Shown here piece by piece: positions 26,656-35,428 of a stretch of 64,000 nt of DNA. Origin of the DNA: Planococcus lenghuensis (lineage in GTDB: Bacteria > Bacillota > Bacilli > Bacillales_A > Planococcaceae); the NCBI RefSeq assembly GCF_001999905.1, contig NZ_CP019640.1:3204001-3268000 (forward strand). Direction: 5' to 3'. Each line of letters opens with the position of its first letter. The first letter of the stretch is position 1. The notes beneath the pieces are model-generated. The model was not told the DNA's origin and ran no database searches. It saw nothing but the letters and a program-made list of their open reading frames with translations. The position numbers were made by a program, and so were the translations under genes.

Positions 26656-27283
26656 CGTCATACTGGTAGACGATCATGCCGTTCTTCGGGACGGACTGAA
26701 AACGATTATTTCGCAGGAAAATGATATGGAGGTCGTCGGGGAAGCGACCGGAAGTGAAAAACTGCAAACGATGCTCGAAAACGTCACCCCGGACGTCATC
26801 ATCATGGATATCAATATGCCGGACATGAACGGCATTGATTTGACCAAATGGGTAAAAGCCCGCTATCCGGCTATCAAGATTATCATGCTGACGATGTACA
26901 AAAACGATGAATACTTCATGGCAGCAATACGGGAAGGCGCAGATGGTTACCTGCTGAAGGATTCGCCATCGGAAGATGTTGTCGCGGCCATCCGCACAGT
27001 CAGCAATGGTGAGTCGGTGATTCCCCAAGCAATGACTAAAAAACTGCTGTCACTGCACCAGGCGGAATCGAAACCCGAAGATAACGCCTTGACGCCCCGG
27101 GAAAAGGAAGTGTTGCTCGGGCTCGTGGAAGGGTTGTCGAATAAAGAAATCGCAGACCGACTGTTCATCAGCGACAAAACCGTCAAGATCCATGTCAGCA
27201 ATATCTACCGGAAACTCGACGTCAAAAGCAGGTCCCAAGCGATTATTTATGCAGTGCAAAACAGGCTCGTGCCGCTGCTGTAG
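26648..27283 (+). CDS. NarL/LuxR-family response regulator
   Basis: A 211-residue regulator. The receiver domain has the acidic pair in ILVDDHAVLRDG, the phospho-acceptor Asp in VIIMDINMPDMNG, and the Lys in YLLKDSPSEDV. The C-terminal LuxR-type helix-turn-helix is LTPREKEVLLGLVEG followed by EIADRLFISDKTVKIHVSNI. The start is TTG at 26648, supported by GGAGCGGAGG upstream and the overlap with the kinase gene. It ends in TAG and is followed by a terminator. Target genes are not evident from the sequence. Confidence 0.94.
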   Translation: MINVILVDDHAVLRDGLKTIISQENDMEVVGEATGSEKLQTMLENVTPDVIIMDINMPDMNGIDLTKWVKARYPAIKIIMLTMYKNDEYFMAAIREGADGYLLKDSPSEDVVAAIRTVSNGESVIPQAMTKKLLSLHQAESKPEDNALTPREKEVLLGLVEGLSNKEIADRLFISDKTVKIHVSNIYRKLDVKSRSQAIIYAVQNRLVPLL

Positions 27284-27294
27284 AAGGAGTACAT

Positions 27295-27332
27295 AAAATC
27301 CCCCATGCTTTTCTCAGCATGGGGGATTTTAA
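27295..27332 (+). terminator. Terminator of the two-component operon
   Basis: AAAATCCCCCATGC pairs perfectly with GCATGGGGGATTTT around an 8-base loop, then AATTTG. Confidence 0.88.
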
Positions 27333-27465
27333 TTTGCCCATCAGCTTTTCTCTCGAAGTCGAGCCTGATTCTAACGAATGAAGGATAGCGATGTGCAAGC
27401 AGTCATTTTTATACTTTCGAACAAGCCAGTTTACCTGCCCTTTCACTGCTGCTAAACTCATTTTA

Positions 27466-27700
27466 GTGAACTACCCGCCACTTAATTTTCTTCGAAAATT
27501 TGAAGTGGGGGCTTCGGGAAAGAAAAATTCCCCTCTTTTATTGCTTGGTCATTCACAGGGCCAACGCCCCATGTCACAAGCCTTGAATTCGTGGCGTCCC
27601 GACCACTACTCAGCGGGAAAATACGTTAGCTGGAGACGGGGGCGGCTAAGAACCCCAAATTCGACAGCTTGCGGATGCCGTAGTTCTTGAGGTTGAGGGC
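27466..27700 (-). ncRNA. Probable TnpB guide RNA (omega RNA) at the element's right end
   Basis: In TnpB elements the guide RNA scaffold overlaps the 3' end of tnpB and runs into the right end; the bases just outside serve as guide. Here the 3' end of tnpB and the 160 bases after it can form several stems (GGCGTTGGCCC region, GGGGAATTTTTCTTTCCC, and the final CCCCCACTT...AAGTGG stem). The predicted guide would begin TAAAATGAGTTTAGCAGCAG on the minus strand. The exact 5' end is not readable. Confidence 0.5.
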
Positions 27701-28963
27701 CGCGTTATGGTCCCGGTCGATCACGGCTTGGCAATGCGCACACGTATACGTCCGTTCAGAAAGCCGCAAGTTCTCTTTTTTTGTGCCGCAGGCGCTGCAC
27801 AGTTTACTGGATGGGAAGAAGCGGTCGGCGACGATGTAGTGTTTCCCTTTTCGTTCCGCTTTGTATTTGAGCATATTACGGAACATGCCGAACCCGTTGT
27901 CGTGCAGTTTCTTGCCGAGTTTCAGGCACTGCGCCAGGTTTGACAGATCGAGGTCTTCCACCACAATCGCATCGTAATCATTGGTTATCTGATGACTGCG
28001 CTTGTGAAGGAAATCGTTCCGCTGGTTCGCCGCCTTTGCCATGGTCTTTTGATAGTGTACAACTGTTTGCCGGTAGTTCTTCGAATAGACAGGCTGTCCG
28101 TTTTCATCTTTCATCGCGCGTTCTTTCATCCGGGCCAGTGATTTGTTCAGCCGCCGCTGCCGTTTCCCGATCAATTCATGGAACCGCGGGTATTCCGCCT
28201 TTTGCCCCTCGCTGTCCATGTACAAATCGGATTGGCTGTAGTCCAAGGCGGTAATTTTGGATGTGGCGACCTTTTCCACGAGTTGCAGCTTTTCAAATGG
28301 ATAATCGACGGAAATGGCCACGATGTAGCGGTCACCTTCCCGTTTGATGGTCGCCTTTTTGATCAGCCCATCGGCGGGCAGTTCCCGATGCAATCGAACG
28401 GGTATACCTTCAGGGAATTTCGGAATCCGCAGAAACGTCGCGCCGTCCCTCGATTCGATGCGGATATTCCCGTTCGTCTGGTTGGTTGTATAGCTGAATC
28501 CGCCTTGCTTTTTACTGTGGAATTTCGGCAGCCCCTTGACGTCTCGAAGGGAAGGCACATAGCCGGCTTTCATCTTTTTCTGTACAGATTTCTTGTAGTG
28601 CAGCGGGCGTTTACCGTAGGTCTCGTTATATTTTTTGATGGCTGCCTGAAAACGGATCTTGGCATCGTTGTAGACAAAGGCGTCATTTGACTTGTCAAGG
28701 AAATCAAACCGATTAGTGATCGTCGTGTAATTCGGAACCTTGTAGGTCAAAAAACCGCCTGAGAATTCGATGGATGTTAGGTGTTCAACCAACCCGGCCA
28801 CGTACTCATTGTAGATTTTCCGCTCACATCCGAATGCCATCTCCAGGCGCTGCTTCTGTTCATCGGTCGGAAAAATGGCATAACGGAACGCGCCTGTTAT
28901 CCACCCGTCAGGCAATTGCTTTTTCGTGCCTTTGATGTGACTTCCCTTCTTGTCAGCCGCCAT
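27626..28963 (-). CDS. tnpB: RNA-guided endonuclease TnpB
   Basis: A 445-residue TnpB. The N-terminal part includes FRYAIFPTDEQKQRLEMAFG, typical of the WED/REC start. RuvC acids are in ITALDYSQSDLYMD (Asp at about 241), IVVEDLDLSNLAQC (Glu at about 336) and VIDRDHNAALNLKNYG. A zinc ribbon is made by CSACGTKKE...YTCAHC. All catalytic residues are present, so the nuclease could be active. AAGGAGG seven bases before the ATG at 28961-28963 fixes the start; the frame is open 17 codons upstream. No tnpA lies nearby, so mobility would need TnpA in trans. Confidence 0.92.
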   Translation of the reverse strand: MAADKKGSHIKGTKKQLPDGWITGAFRYAIFPTDEQKQRLEMAFGCERKIYNEYVAGLVEHLTSIEFSGGFLTYKVPNYTTITNRFDFLDKSNDAFVYNDAKIRFQAAIKKYNETYGKRPLHYKKSVQKKMKAGYVPSLRDVKGLPKFHSKKQGGFSYTTNQTNGNIRIESRDGATFLRIPKFPEGIPVRLHRELPADGLIKKATIKREGDRYIVAISVDYPFEKLQLVEKVATSKITALDYSQSDLYMDSEGQKAEYPRFHELIGKRQRRLNKSLARMKERAMKDENGQPVYSKNYRQTVVHYQKTMAKAANQRNDFLHKRSHQITNDYDAIVVEDLDLSNLAQCLKLGKKLHDNGFGMFRNMLKYKAERKGKHYIVADRFFPSSKLCSACGTKKENLRLSERTYTCAHCQAVIDRDHNAALNLKNYGIRKLSNLGFLAAPVSS

Positions 28964-29060
28964 AACGATGCCTCCTTCCTGTTCATTCATTGCCCTTTGT
29001 ATACTGGAACTCACGTTCTGTTTATGTCGAGTATACAGGCTAGTTTGACAGAAAGAAAAG

Positions 29061-29141
29061 AAAAAATGTCGGCGTTCGCCGACCGAAATTCATCCCCACC
29101 CTGCTCGCTCCGCTTCCCGAGGATGGGAACTTCTTTCGGAA
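29061..29141 (-). ncRNA. Structured element with terminator upstream of tnpB
   Basis: On the minus strand CCGAAA...TTTCGG and CATCC...GGATG can form a long arm around an inner TTCCC-ATCCTC-GGGAA hairpin. A compact terminator GTCGGCG-AA-CGCCGAC followed by TTTTTT (29061-29083) ends it. It lies between the presumed left end and tnpB, so it may be the left-end structure, an attenuator or the tail of another transcript. The rest of 29142-29285 holds a near-repeat TTAAAA(A)TACGCCAT at 29146 and 29192 and no gene. Confidence 0.45.
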
Positions 29142-29285
29142 TTCGTTAAAAATACGCCATCGGTAGTACTGGGACTAGTCCATCCGGATTTTTAAAATAC
29201 GCCATTAGCGGAATAGGAAATGCTCTCCAGTACCCCCATAATCAAAAGTAAGAATTTTAAACCAATTATGAAAAGAGGCGGAGAG

Positions 29286-31736
29286 ATGAAAAGATTATTT
29301 TCCATTGTATGCACCTTGGTCCTGGTGCTATCGCTGGTCCCTGCAGCATTCGCAACGGGCCTTGCCCCTGCTGCAGCGGTCGATGACAAAGTGTGGTCTG
29401 TGCTTGAAGAAAGTGAGACAGCGCAAATTGTCATCACCTTTAAAGGAGATTCAAAGCCGTCCGCAGACCAGCTGGCTCTGCTTGAGAATCTCGGCATCGA
29501 TTCAGCAATTTCAATGAAGAGCTTGCCGATTGCCGGTGCCATAGCAACAAAGAGCCAAGTGGAAAAACTGGCAACAAATGACGAAGTCCTTTCGGTTTAT
29601 TTGAATGAAAAGCTTGCGTACTACAATGCGGACGCCACGCAGATTACGGGTGTCGATAAAGCCGCCGCCGACCGTACATTCCAGGAACTGAACGGCGGAT
29701 TCCCTGTCTCCGGCAAAGATATCGGCGTTGTCGTCAATGACAGCGGCGTGGATGGCGCACATAAAGATCACGAGTTTGGCCGTAATCTTGTTCAAAATGT
29801 GCTCGGGCAGACAAATCTGCAGAGTATCGTAGGAATTGTTCCCGTCTCTTATACTGAAGGAGTCATCAACACAGATACGAACTCCGGTCATGGCACCCAC
29901 GTCGCCGGCACAGTCGGCGGTACAGGCGCAATGTCAGGCGGTGAGTATGCAGGAGCGGCACCAGGTGCTGATTTGATCGGCTACGGTTCAGGCGCAGCAT
30001 TATTCGTCCTTGACGGCATCGGCGGATTTGATTATGCCATTACCCATCAGGAAGAGTATAACATTCGAGTGATCACAAACTCATGGGGTTCTTCCGGTGA
30101 TTTTGAACCTCTTGCACCGATCAACGTAGCCAGCAAAAAAGCTTATGATCGCGGAATTACTGTTTTGTTCGCAGCTGGCAACTCCGGCCCTGGCGAAAAC
30201 ACACATAACCCTTACGCAAAAGCACCTTGGGTCATCTCAGTAGGTGCCGGTGAAAAAGACGGCACATTGGTTGATTTCTCCTCACGCGGTACAGAAGGTG
30301 TCGGCGGCACATTCGAACTTGACGGCAAGACATGGACTTGGAAAGACGAACCGACACTCGTAGCACCTGGTGTGGATATCGTCTCAACTCGCACTGTCTC
30401 ACCGGTCACTTCACTAGCCACTGAGCAAGATGTAAATACATTGGATCCCGCTCACCTGCCGTATTACACAATCATGAGCGGAACATCGATGGCGACACCG
30501 CATGTTGCCGGTATCACAGCTCTTCTCTTGGATGCGGATCCGACACTGTCTCCGGATGAAATTAAATCGATCCTGACACAGACGGCGACGAACATGCCGG
30601 GCTATGAGACATGGGAAGTCGGCGCCGGGTATGTGAACGCTTATGCTGCACTCGATGCGGTATTTAACGGCAACACGTATGGCGCAACGCTGAACAGCAC
30701 GAAGGACTTCAACGCGGATGCGGTTGCAGAATCCAACACACAGGATTTTGCAGTCGACTACACAGTGAACGTTAGCACCCAGCATAAGTTTCCGGTAGCG
30801 GAAGGCACGTCTGTCCTTTCGGCTACTGCGAATGCTCAGGGACTCATTGAGCAGACTGGCAATCCGGTCAATCTTGTACTGATCGCTCCAGATGGAACGG
30901 AATACAGTTCCGGCATCAGCCTGCTGTTTGCCACCACCTATGAGCGGACAGTCGTTGTCAATGGTCCACAGACAGGCGAATGGACACTCGAGGTCCGCGG
31001 CTTGAAAGGAACAGCGGAAAATCCGATCGCCCTTGCCGTTCCGGAAACTGTCCAAGGTACGGTTAAAACAACCCGTATCAGCGGGATAACCGGTGCGGCG
31101 GATATCGCTGGACATGAAGCGGGAGAAGCGATCGCATCAGGCATCGAGAACCGCTTGTTTGATTCTTATGAGAATGGTCTGTTCAAACCGGATTCTAAAC
31201 TGAGCCGCGCTGAACTTGCGACTTACCTGGTAATGGGTGCCGAGGTTCGCCAGAACTTATCTGAGGCACCAAATTTCACAGATGTTTCAGCCGAACTATC
31301 TCCTTATGCAGAAGCAGTCACAGCCCAGGGAGCAGCGTTCCGTGATTATGATCAGTTCAATGCAGGCGTCATGACTGTCAAAGCAGACGGCACGTTCGAT
31401 CCAAAAGGAACTGTTTCAAAAGCGGAACTCGCTTACTCACTTGTTCAGAGCCTCGGTCTTGAAGAAGAAGCTGAAGCATTTTCAGGAGATGTGACCGTCC
31501 AATACGGTGATACACGCGTTGCAATTACTGACCAAGGGGATATCCCAGCTCACTTGAAAGGCTATGTGCAGCTGGCACTTGATCTGAATATCCTGAATGC
31601 GCAATTCTCTGTAACTCAAGGCACATACGACCTGACACCGACAGTACAGGCATCATTCAGTCCGGCTGAAAAAGTTTCGCGCGGTGATTTTGCTGTAGCG
31701 TTCACACGGTATTACGAAGTGTTCTTTGCACAATAA
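29286..31736 (+). CDS. Secreted subtilisin-like serine protease with S-layer homology domains
   Basis: A secreted 816-residue protease. The signal peptide MKRLFSIVCTLVLVLSLVPA ends near AFA. An I9-type propeptide follows (about residues 40-110). The S8 catalytic residues are Asp152 (VVNDSGVDG), His202 (SGHGTHVAGTV) and Ser401 (GTSMATPHVAG), with an oxyanion region at ITNSWGSSG. A beta-rich domain (about 490-610) precedes SLH-like repeats from about residue 620 (LFDSYENGLFKPDSKLSRAE, then a second and third weaker copy) that would anchor it to the cell wall. The start at 29286 has GGCGGAG upstream. It is monocistronic with a terminator. Confidence 0.93.
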   Translation: MKRLFSIVCTLVLVLSLVPAAFATGLAPAAAVDDKVWSVLEESETAQIVITFKGDSKPSADQLALLENLGIDSAISMKSLPIAGAIATKSQVEKLATNDEVLSVYLNEKLAYYNADATQITGVDKAAADRTFQELNGGFPVSGKDIGVVVNDSGVDGAHKDHEFGRNLVQNVLGQTNLQSIVGIVPVSYTEGVINTDTNSGHGTHVAGTVGGTGAMSGGEYAGAAPGADLIGYGSGAALFVLDGIGGFDYAITHQEEYNIRVITNSWGSSGDFEPLAPINVASKKAYDRGITVLFAAGNSGPGENTHNPYAKAPWVISVGAGEKDGTLVDFSSRGTEGVGGTFELDGKTWTWKDEPTLVAPGVDIVSTRTVSPVTSLATEQDVNTLDPAHLPYYTIMSGTSMATPHVAGITALLLDADPTLSPDEIKSILTQTATNMPGYETWEVGAGYVNAYAALDAVFNGNTYGATLNSTKDFNADAVAESNTQDFAVDYTVNVSTQHKFPVAEGTSVLSATANAQGLIEQTGNPVNLVLIAPDGTEYSSGISLLFATTYERTVVVNGPQTGEWTLEVRGLKGTAENPIALAVPETVQGTVKTTRISGITGAADIAGHEAGEAIASGIENRLFDSYENGLFKPDSKLSRAELATYLVMGAEVRQNLSEAPNFTDVSAELSPYAEAVTAQGAAFRDYDQFNAGVMTVKADGTFDPKGTVSKAELAYSLVQSLGLEEEAEAFSGDVTVQYGDTRVAITDQGDIPAHLKGYVQLALDLNILNAQFSVTQGTYDLTPTVQASFSPAEKVSRGDFAVAFTRYYEVFFAQ

Positions 31737-31747
31737 GAGATTGATCG

Positions 31748-31774
31748 AAGCCGGCTCCTGGAGTCGGCTTTTTC
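31748..31774 (+). terminator. Terminator of the protease gene
   Basis: AAGCCGGCTCC-TG-GAGTCGGCTTTTTC forms a stem with one mismatch and a T-run. Confidence 0.82.
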
Positions 31775-31864
31775 ATTGCAACTATGGTGTATTTGCTGCG
31801 TTACCTATGAGTTCCGTTAATCTCTTCCTAAATTCATAAGCATTCTTTATTTGTGCTAAGATAA

Positions 31865-32077
31865 AAGAAGCTTGGTATTGAAAGATTCCTTCACGCTGAA
31901 CTGATATTAGAAAAAACAAATGTGAAAATGATTCATTTATTCAGCATCGATTTGCTGGAACTCGAATGGAACAATGGCTCCAGTTTGGGAAATGAAGCAT
32001 TGACAGCGATTAAGAGCTTCGATGCCTGGAATTTCTCTCTGGAGCAGTACACAGAAACGGCCTTGGAGAACACGTAG
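31865..32077 (+). pseudogene. Possible decayed coding fragment
   Basis: A frame is open from 31865 to a TAG at 32075 (about 70 codons). It contains the protein-like stretch LFSIDLLELEWNNGSSLGNE. The first ATG is at 31928 with no ribosome site, and no ATG precedes it. After the TAG the frame stays open 26 more codons to a TGA at 32156. This may be the remnant of a lost gene; I do not recognise the family. Nothing else is seen in 31775-32198. Confidence 0.25.
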
Positions 32078-32198
32078 TTTTTCGATGCTCTTCCAAGCTT
32101 TCAAGCAAAATTTAAGAGGAAGGCAGATTCCTCATTAGTCCTGAAAACAGGCGCCTGATGCCTCACATCAACAGAAACGAAAAGAGAGGAAGTTAGCG

Positions 32199-32819
32199 AT
32201 GCGCCTGACAGAAGAACGAATTGTTCCGGATAATATGGATCCGATGAACGGTATGCTGCTTGAACACATCGCCCGCTATCATTTCGCAATTTACTATTGC
32301 CGCGGCACTGTGCTCGACATTGCATCCGGTGCAGGCTATGGAACACAATTGATCGCAAAAACATGTAAAGACAAAGTCACCCAGGTCATTGGCGCGGATT
32401 TGTCACAGGAAGCAATCACTTATGCACGCGGCCGCTATCATCATCCCCTTGCATATTTCCGACAAGGCGATGCATTGGACGACTCTTTCATGGACTCACT
32501 CGGTCAATTCGATACAATTTTAAGCTTTGAAACCATCGAACATGTCCCCGATGACCGTTTGTTTTTGGAACAGCTGATGAAGCGTCTGAAACCCGGCGGC
32601 ACGCTGATTCTGTCCACTCCGTTCGGCCGCGGCCGCGGACAGCCAAGTAATGACCCTTTTCACGTGCATCAGCTCACACCCGGAGAATTCCGCAATCTCT
32701 TCAGTCCCTATCCCGGGACTGAATTCTATTACCAGCGGGGCGTCCTGATCGAACCGCCGCGCGAGAATATGTATCATCCGATCGGCATTGCCTTATATAC
32801 AAAAACAAGCGGCCGCTGA
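32199..32819 (+). CDS. Class I SAM-dependent methyltransferase (Methyltransf_11/25 type)
   Basis: A 206-residue cytosolic methyltransferase. VLDIASGAGYGTQLIAKTC is the SAM-binding motif I, VTQVIGADLSQEAITYAR motif II, and FDTILSFETIEHVPDD motif IV, followed by LKPGGTLILSTPFGRG. The target is unknown; small molecules such as quinones, sugars or lipids are typical of this group. GAGAGGAAGTTAGCG precedes the ATG. It is convergent with the DUF2252 gene, with only a short GC hairpin between. Confidence 0.88.
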   Translation: MRLTEERIVPDNMDPMNGMLLEHIARYHFAIYYCRGTVLDIASGAGYGTQLIAKTCKDKVTQVIGADLSQEAITYARGRYHHPLAYFRQGDALDDSFMDSLGQFDTILSFETIEHVPDDRLFLEQLMKRLKPGGTLILSTPFGRGRGQPSNDPFHVHQLTPGEFRNLFSPYPGTEFYYQRGVLIEPPRENMYHPIGIALYTKTSGR

Positions 32820-32836
32820 CTGCGGCCGTCTGCCTG

Positions 32837-34156
32837 TTATTCACTGGAGAATTCCTCGTTCAGCCACTCTTTGAATAATTCATAATCCTGTTCCACCTGC
32901 CGCTTATAAAACAGCGCCAAATGTGAAATATCTTCTGCAAAACGGTTGATATCGCCGATCGCTTTCAGAATTTCCGTTTCGCTGTCATATGGAAGGGCAT
33001 CGTCCACATCGTGGTCGGCCCGCGCATGGATTTTCGCAGTCACTTTCCCCATGGCTTCTATCGTGTCAAGCATGCTTTCAGTGCTCTGCAGCGACTCCGG
33101 ATCAACACCTTCATCAAACGATGAATTTTCCCGCACATAGAAATGGCGTTCACCGATCGAAAAGAAACCAAGATACGGGTCCTGCAAATAATGCATCGCT
33201 TTTTGCGTTCTGATTACGCGGCGTCCCTGATGCATGACTTCATCCGGACTGAACAGGTCATCATAAGAGAAATAATAGCCCGTTGCGGGATAACGCGCTT
33301 CTTTTGCTTCCAGGATGATATCATCCAGGTGGTCCTCCCCTTCACCTTCAATCAGGATGAAGTAGCGGTTCAGGCCGATTGACCCTGTCCCTTTCCCTTC
33401 AAGCCGGACGGCATCTTTTATCTTAAAGTAATTATTGACGGTCTCTTTATTTTCATCCAGTGACCGGATGTATTCCGGCCAGGCAACTTCCAGCTCTTGC
33501 CGTTCCGTGTCAGTCAGTGCCTCAAGCTCTCCATCCGTCTTAAACTGACGTTTACCGTCTTTCACCGCCGTCATTTCCTTCAATTTCTCTGCAGCTTCAC
33601 GCGCCTCAAGACTGCTCAGCGCATTGGCGACAGGTCCGCCTGTGTTGTTTTTGGTGAACAAAAGCGTTTTCGGATCCTCTCCCTGTTTTGCAAAAATCTC
33701 AAGCTGCTGGTGGTACATCTTCAGAAAAGTAACGATGAATTTCGCTTCATCAGCCTCACTGTAATCCAGCTCTTCCGCATACAAGCCGATGCTGACAGCC
33801 ATCCGGAAGACATCATATAAATAAGATCCTAGATAGCCTTCATCAAAATCATTCGAATCGAACACCATCTCGCCCTGCTCATTCCGGAAACCGCCGAAAT
33901 TATCAAAATGCAGGTCCCCCTGAATCCAGGTCGGTTTATCCTCGGGCGTATGGTAGGAAAGTGGGAATCGGGAAATATCAAAGTAAAACAAATAGGCGCT
34001 TCCTCTGTAGAACCGAAACGGATTCCGGCTCATCTTTTTGTATTTGACCGAACGCTTTTGCCGGTCCAGGCCAAGGATTTCACCATCATAATGATTCAGC
34101 ACTTCAGCGATCGTATACTTGCGCAAGCGCGCTTTCAATTTCTTGGTGCTTTCCAT
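32837..34156 (-). CDS. DUF2252 family protein (kinase-like fold)
   Basis: A 439-residue protein of the DUF2252 family, which shows similarity to aminoglycoside-phosphotransferase-like folds. The key stretch WIQGDLHFDNFGGFRNEQGE resembles the catalytic loop H-x-D-x-x-x-x-N, and FDSNDFDEGYLGSYLYDVFR holds a D-x-D-like metal site. FYRGSAYLFYFDIS is near the N-terminus. AAAGGAGGGTGAAT fixes the ATG at 34154-34156; an upstream codon at 34183 is not supported. No substrate is known for the family. Confidence 0.88.
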   Translation of the reverse strand: MESTKKLKARLRKYTIAEVLNHYDGEILGLDRQKRSVKYKKMSRNPFRFYRGSAYLFYFDISRFPLSYHTPEDKPTWIQGDLHFDNFGGFRNEQGEMVFDSNDFDEGYLGSYLYDVFRMAVSIGLYAEELDYSEADEAKFIVTFLKMYHQQLEIFAKQGEDPKTLLFTKNNTGGPVANALSSLEAREAAEKLKEMTAVKDGKRQFKTDGELEALTDTERQELEVAWPEYIRSLDENKETVNNYFKIKDAVRLEGKGTGSIGLNRYFILIEGEGEDHLDDIILEAKEARYPATGYYFSYDDLFSPDEVMHQGRRVIRTQKAMHYLQDPYLGFFSIGERHFYVRENSSFDEGVDPESLQSTESMLDTIEAMGKVTAKIHARADHDVDDALPYDSETEILKAIGDINRFAEDISHLALFYKRQVEQDYELFKEWLNEEFSSE

Positions 34157-34382
34157 ATTCACCCTCCTTTGAGTGATTTTCATTCATCATACCATCATTG
34201 CAGGGTGGCATCTAAAGCAAGGAGTTGAACATGAACTTATCTCCTCTACGGGCACCGGCGTTTTTCTGATAAATACAGAGGGTATTGAAGAAGAAATGCT
34301 TTTGGAGCGGCGACTGTGCCAGACTGCTGGGTAAACTCGCTCTGTTCCTTCAGCTGCGTGCCGGAAAGGGAGGAGAACAATA

Positions 34383-35381
34383 GTGCATGAACTTTACTTT
34401 ATTTTCGGCGTTTTCATCCTGCTTTTCGTGATTACGGATCTGCTCTGGACTACTTTATGGGTGGATGGAGGTGCTGGACCGATTTCAAGCCGGCTGACAA
34501 CAGTCATTTGGAAAGGGCTTCGGTTCATCACCAAAGACAGATCAAAACTACTGAGTCTGGCAGGGCCGATCATTCTGGTTTCCATTTTATTTATGTGGAT
34601 TTTATCAATATGGGCAGGCTGGGTCTTCCTGTTCACAGGAGATGAAAATTCATTGATTGATACCCGTGATGATGAACCGATTACCTGGGCAGCCCGAATA
34701 TACTTTGTGGCATATACAATGTTCACCATGGGAAATGGTGACTTCTCTCCCAAAGACGGCTTCTGGCAGATCGCCACTTCGCTGACAACAGCAAGCGGTA
34801 TGCTTTTTGTAACGCTCAGTGTTTCCTATGTCCTTTCCGTACTGGGAGGCGTTACACAAAAACGGTCATTTGCAGAAGGTGTTACCGGTCAGGGAGAAAA
34901 AAGCGAAATCATTGTAAAACAAGGATGGAACGGCAAGGATTACAGTAATATCGACCTTTTCCTGAAAGATTATTCCGCCCAACTCAGCACACTGACTCAG
35001 CAGCACAAAGCTTATCCTATCCTCCACTATTATCACAGTGAAAAAACGGAACAAGCCTCCGCGGTGGCAGTAGTGGTATTCGATGAGGCGCTGACGCTGT
35101 TCAAGTATGGAATACCCGAACACCGGCAGCCAAATAAAGTCTGGGTTAGAGAAGCCCGTTCAAGTGTGCAGAGCTATTTGAGTACCCTGAACTCCGCTTT
35201 CATCAAATCTGCGGATCACGCACCCCCGCCGGTTGACCTGGAAAGCCTTCGATCAGCCGGCCTGCCTGTAACTTCAGAAAAAGAATTTGAACAAGCACAT
35301 TCCAAGCTTGAAGAACGGCGAAAAAAACTGTTAGGGATGATCAGAGCCGATGCTTGGAAATGGCCCGCTGAACAGCAATGA
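34383..35381 (+). CDS. Two-segment K+ channel family protein with TMGNGD filter
   Basis: A 332-residue membrane protein. An N-terminal segment (FIFGVFILLFVITDLLWTTL), a second at about residues 60-85 and a pore loop with a following segment (YTMFTMGNGDFSPKDGFWQ then MLFVTLSVSYVLSVLGG) give an ion-channel layout. A 200-residue helical cytosolic domain follows. The filter reads T-M-G-N-G-D where K+ channels usually have T-V-G-Y-G-D. GGGAGGAGAACAATA precedes a GTG start. A paralog lies inverted at 36408-37424. Confidence 0.82.
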   Translation: MHELYFIFGVFILLFVITDLLWTTLWVDGGAGPISSRLTTVIWKGLRFITKDRSKLLSLAGPIILVSILFMWILSIWAGWVFLFTGDENSLIDTRDDEPITWAARIYFVAYTMFTMGNGDFSPKDGFWQIATSLTTASGMLFVTLSVSYVLSVLGGVTQKRSFAEGVTGQGEKSEIIVKQGWNGKDYSNIDLFLKDYSAQLSTLTQQHKAYPILHYYHSEKTEQASAVAVVVFDEALTLFKYGIPEHRQPNKVWVREARSSVQSYLSTLNSAFIKSADHAPPPVDLESLRSAGLPVTSEKEFEQAHSKLEERRKKLLGMIRADAWKWPAEQQ

Positions 35382-35428
35382 ACTCAGAAGGCATCACGCC
35401 AGCCCAGCAGAAATGGAGGTGGACACAC

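Larger units (their letters stand above)
27466..29144 (-). mobile_element. Lone TnpB element (IS200/IS605 superfamily, IS1341-like)
   Basis: The element carries tnpB without tnpA. The right end on the minus strand has the usual hairpin (CCCCCACTTC...AAGTGGCGGG with an inner AATTTTC-GAA-GAAAATT stem) and stops near GGGTAGTTCAC at about 27466. The left end is less certain. I place it near 29144 because TTTAA, a known TnpB-type target-adjacent motif, directly precedes the structured sequence CGAATTCCGAAAGAAG on the minus strand. There is no inverted terminal repeat, as expected for this superfamily. Confidence 0.6.

Noticed and set aside
27243-27461. Minus-strand frame between the response regulator and the TnpB right end
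   Set aside because: It overlaps the terminator and the end of the response regulator gene in antisense and lacks a ribosome site.
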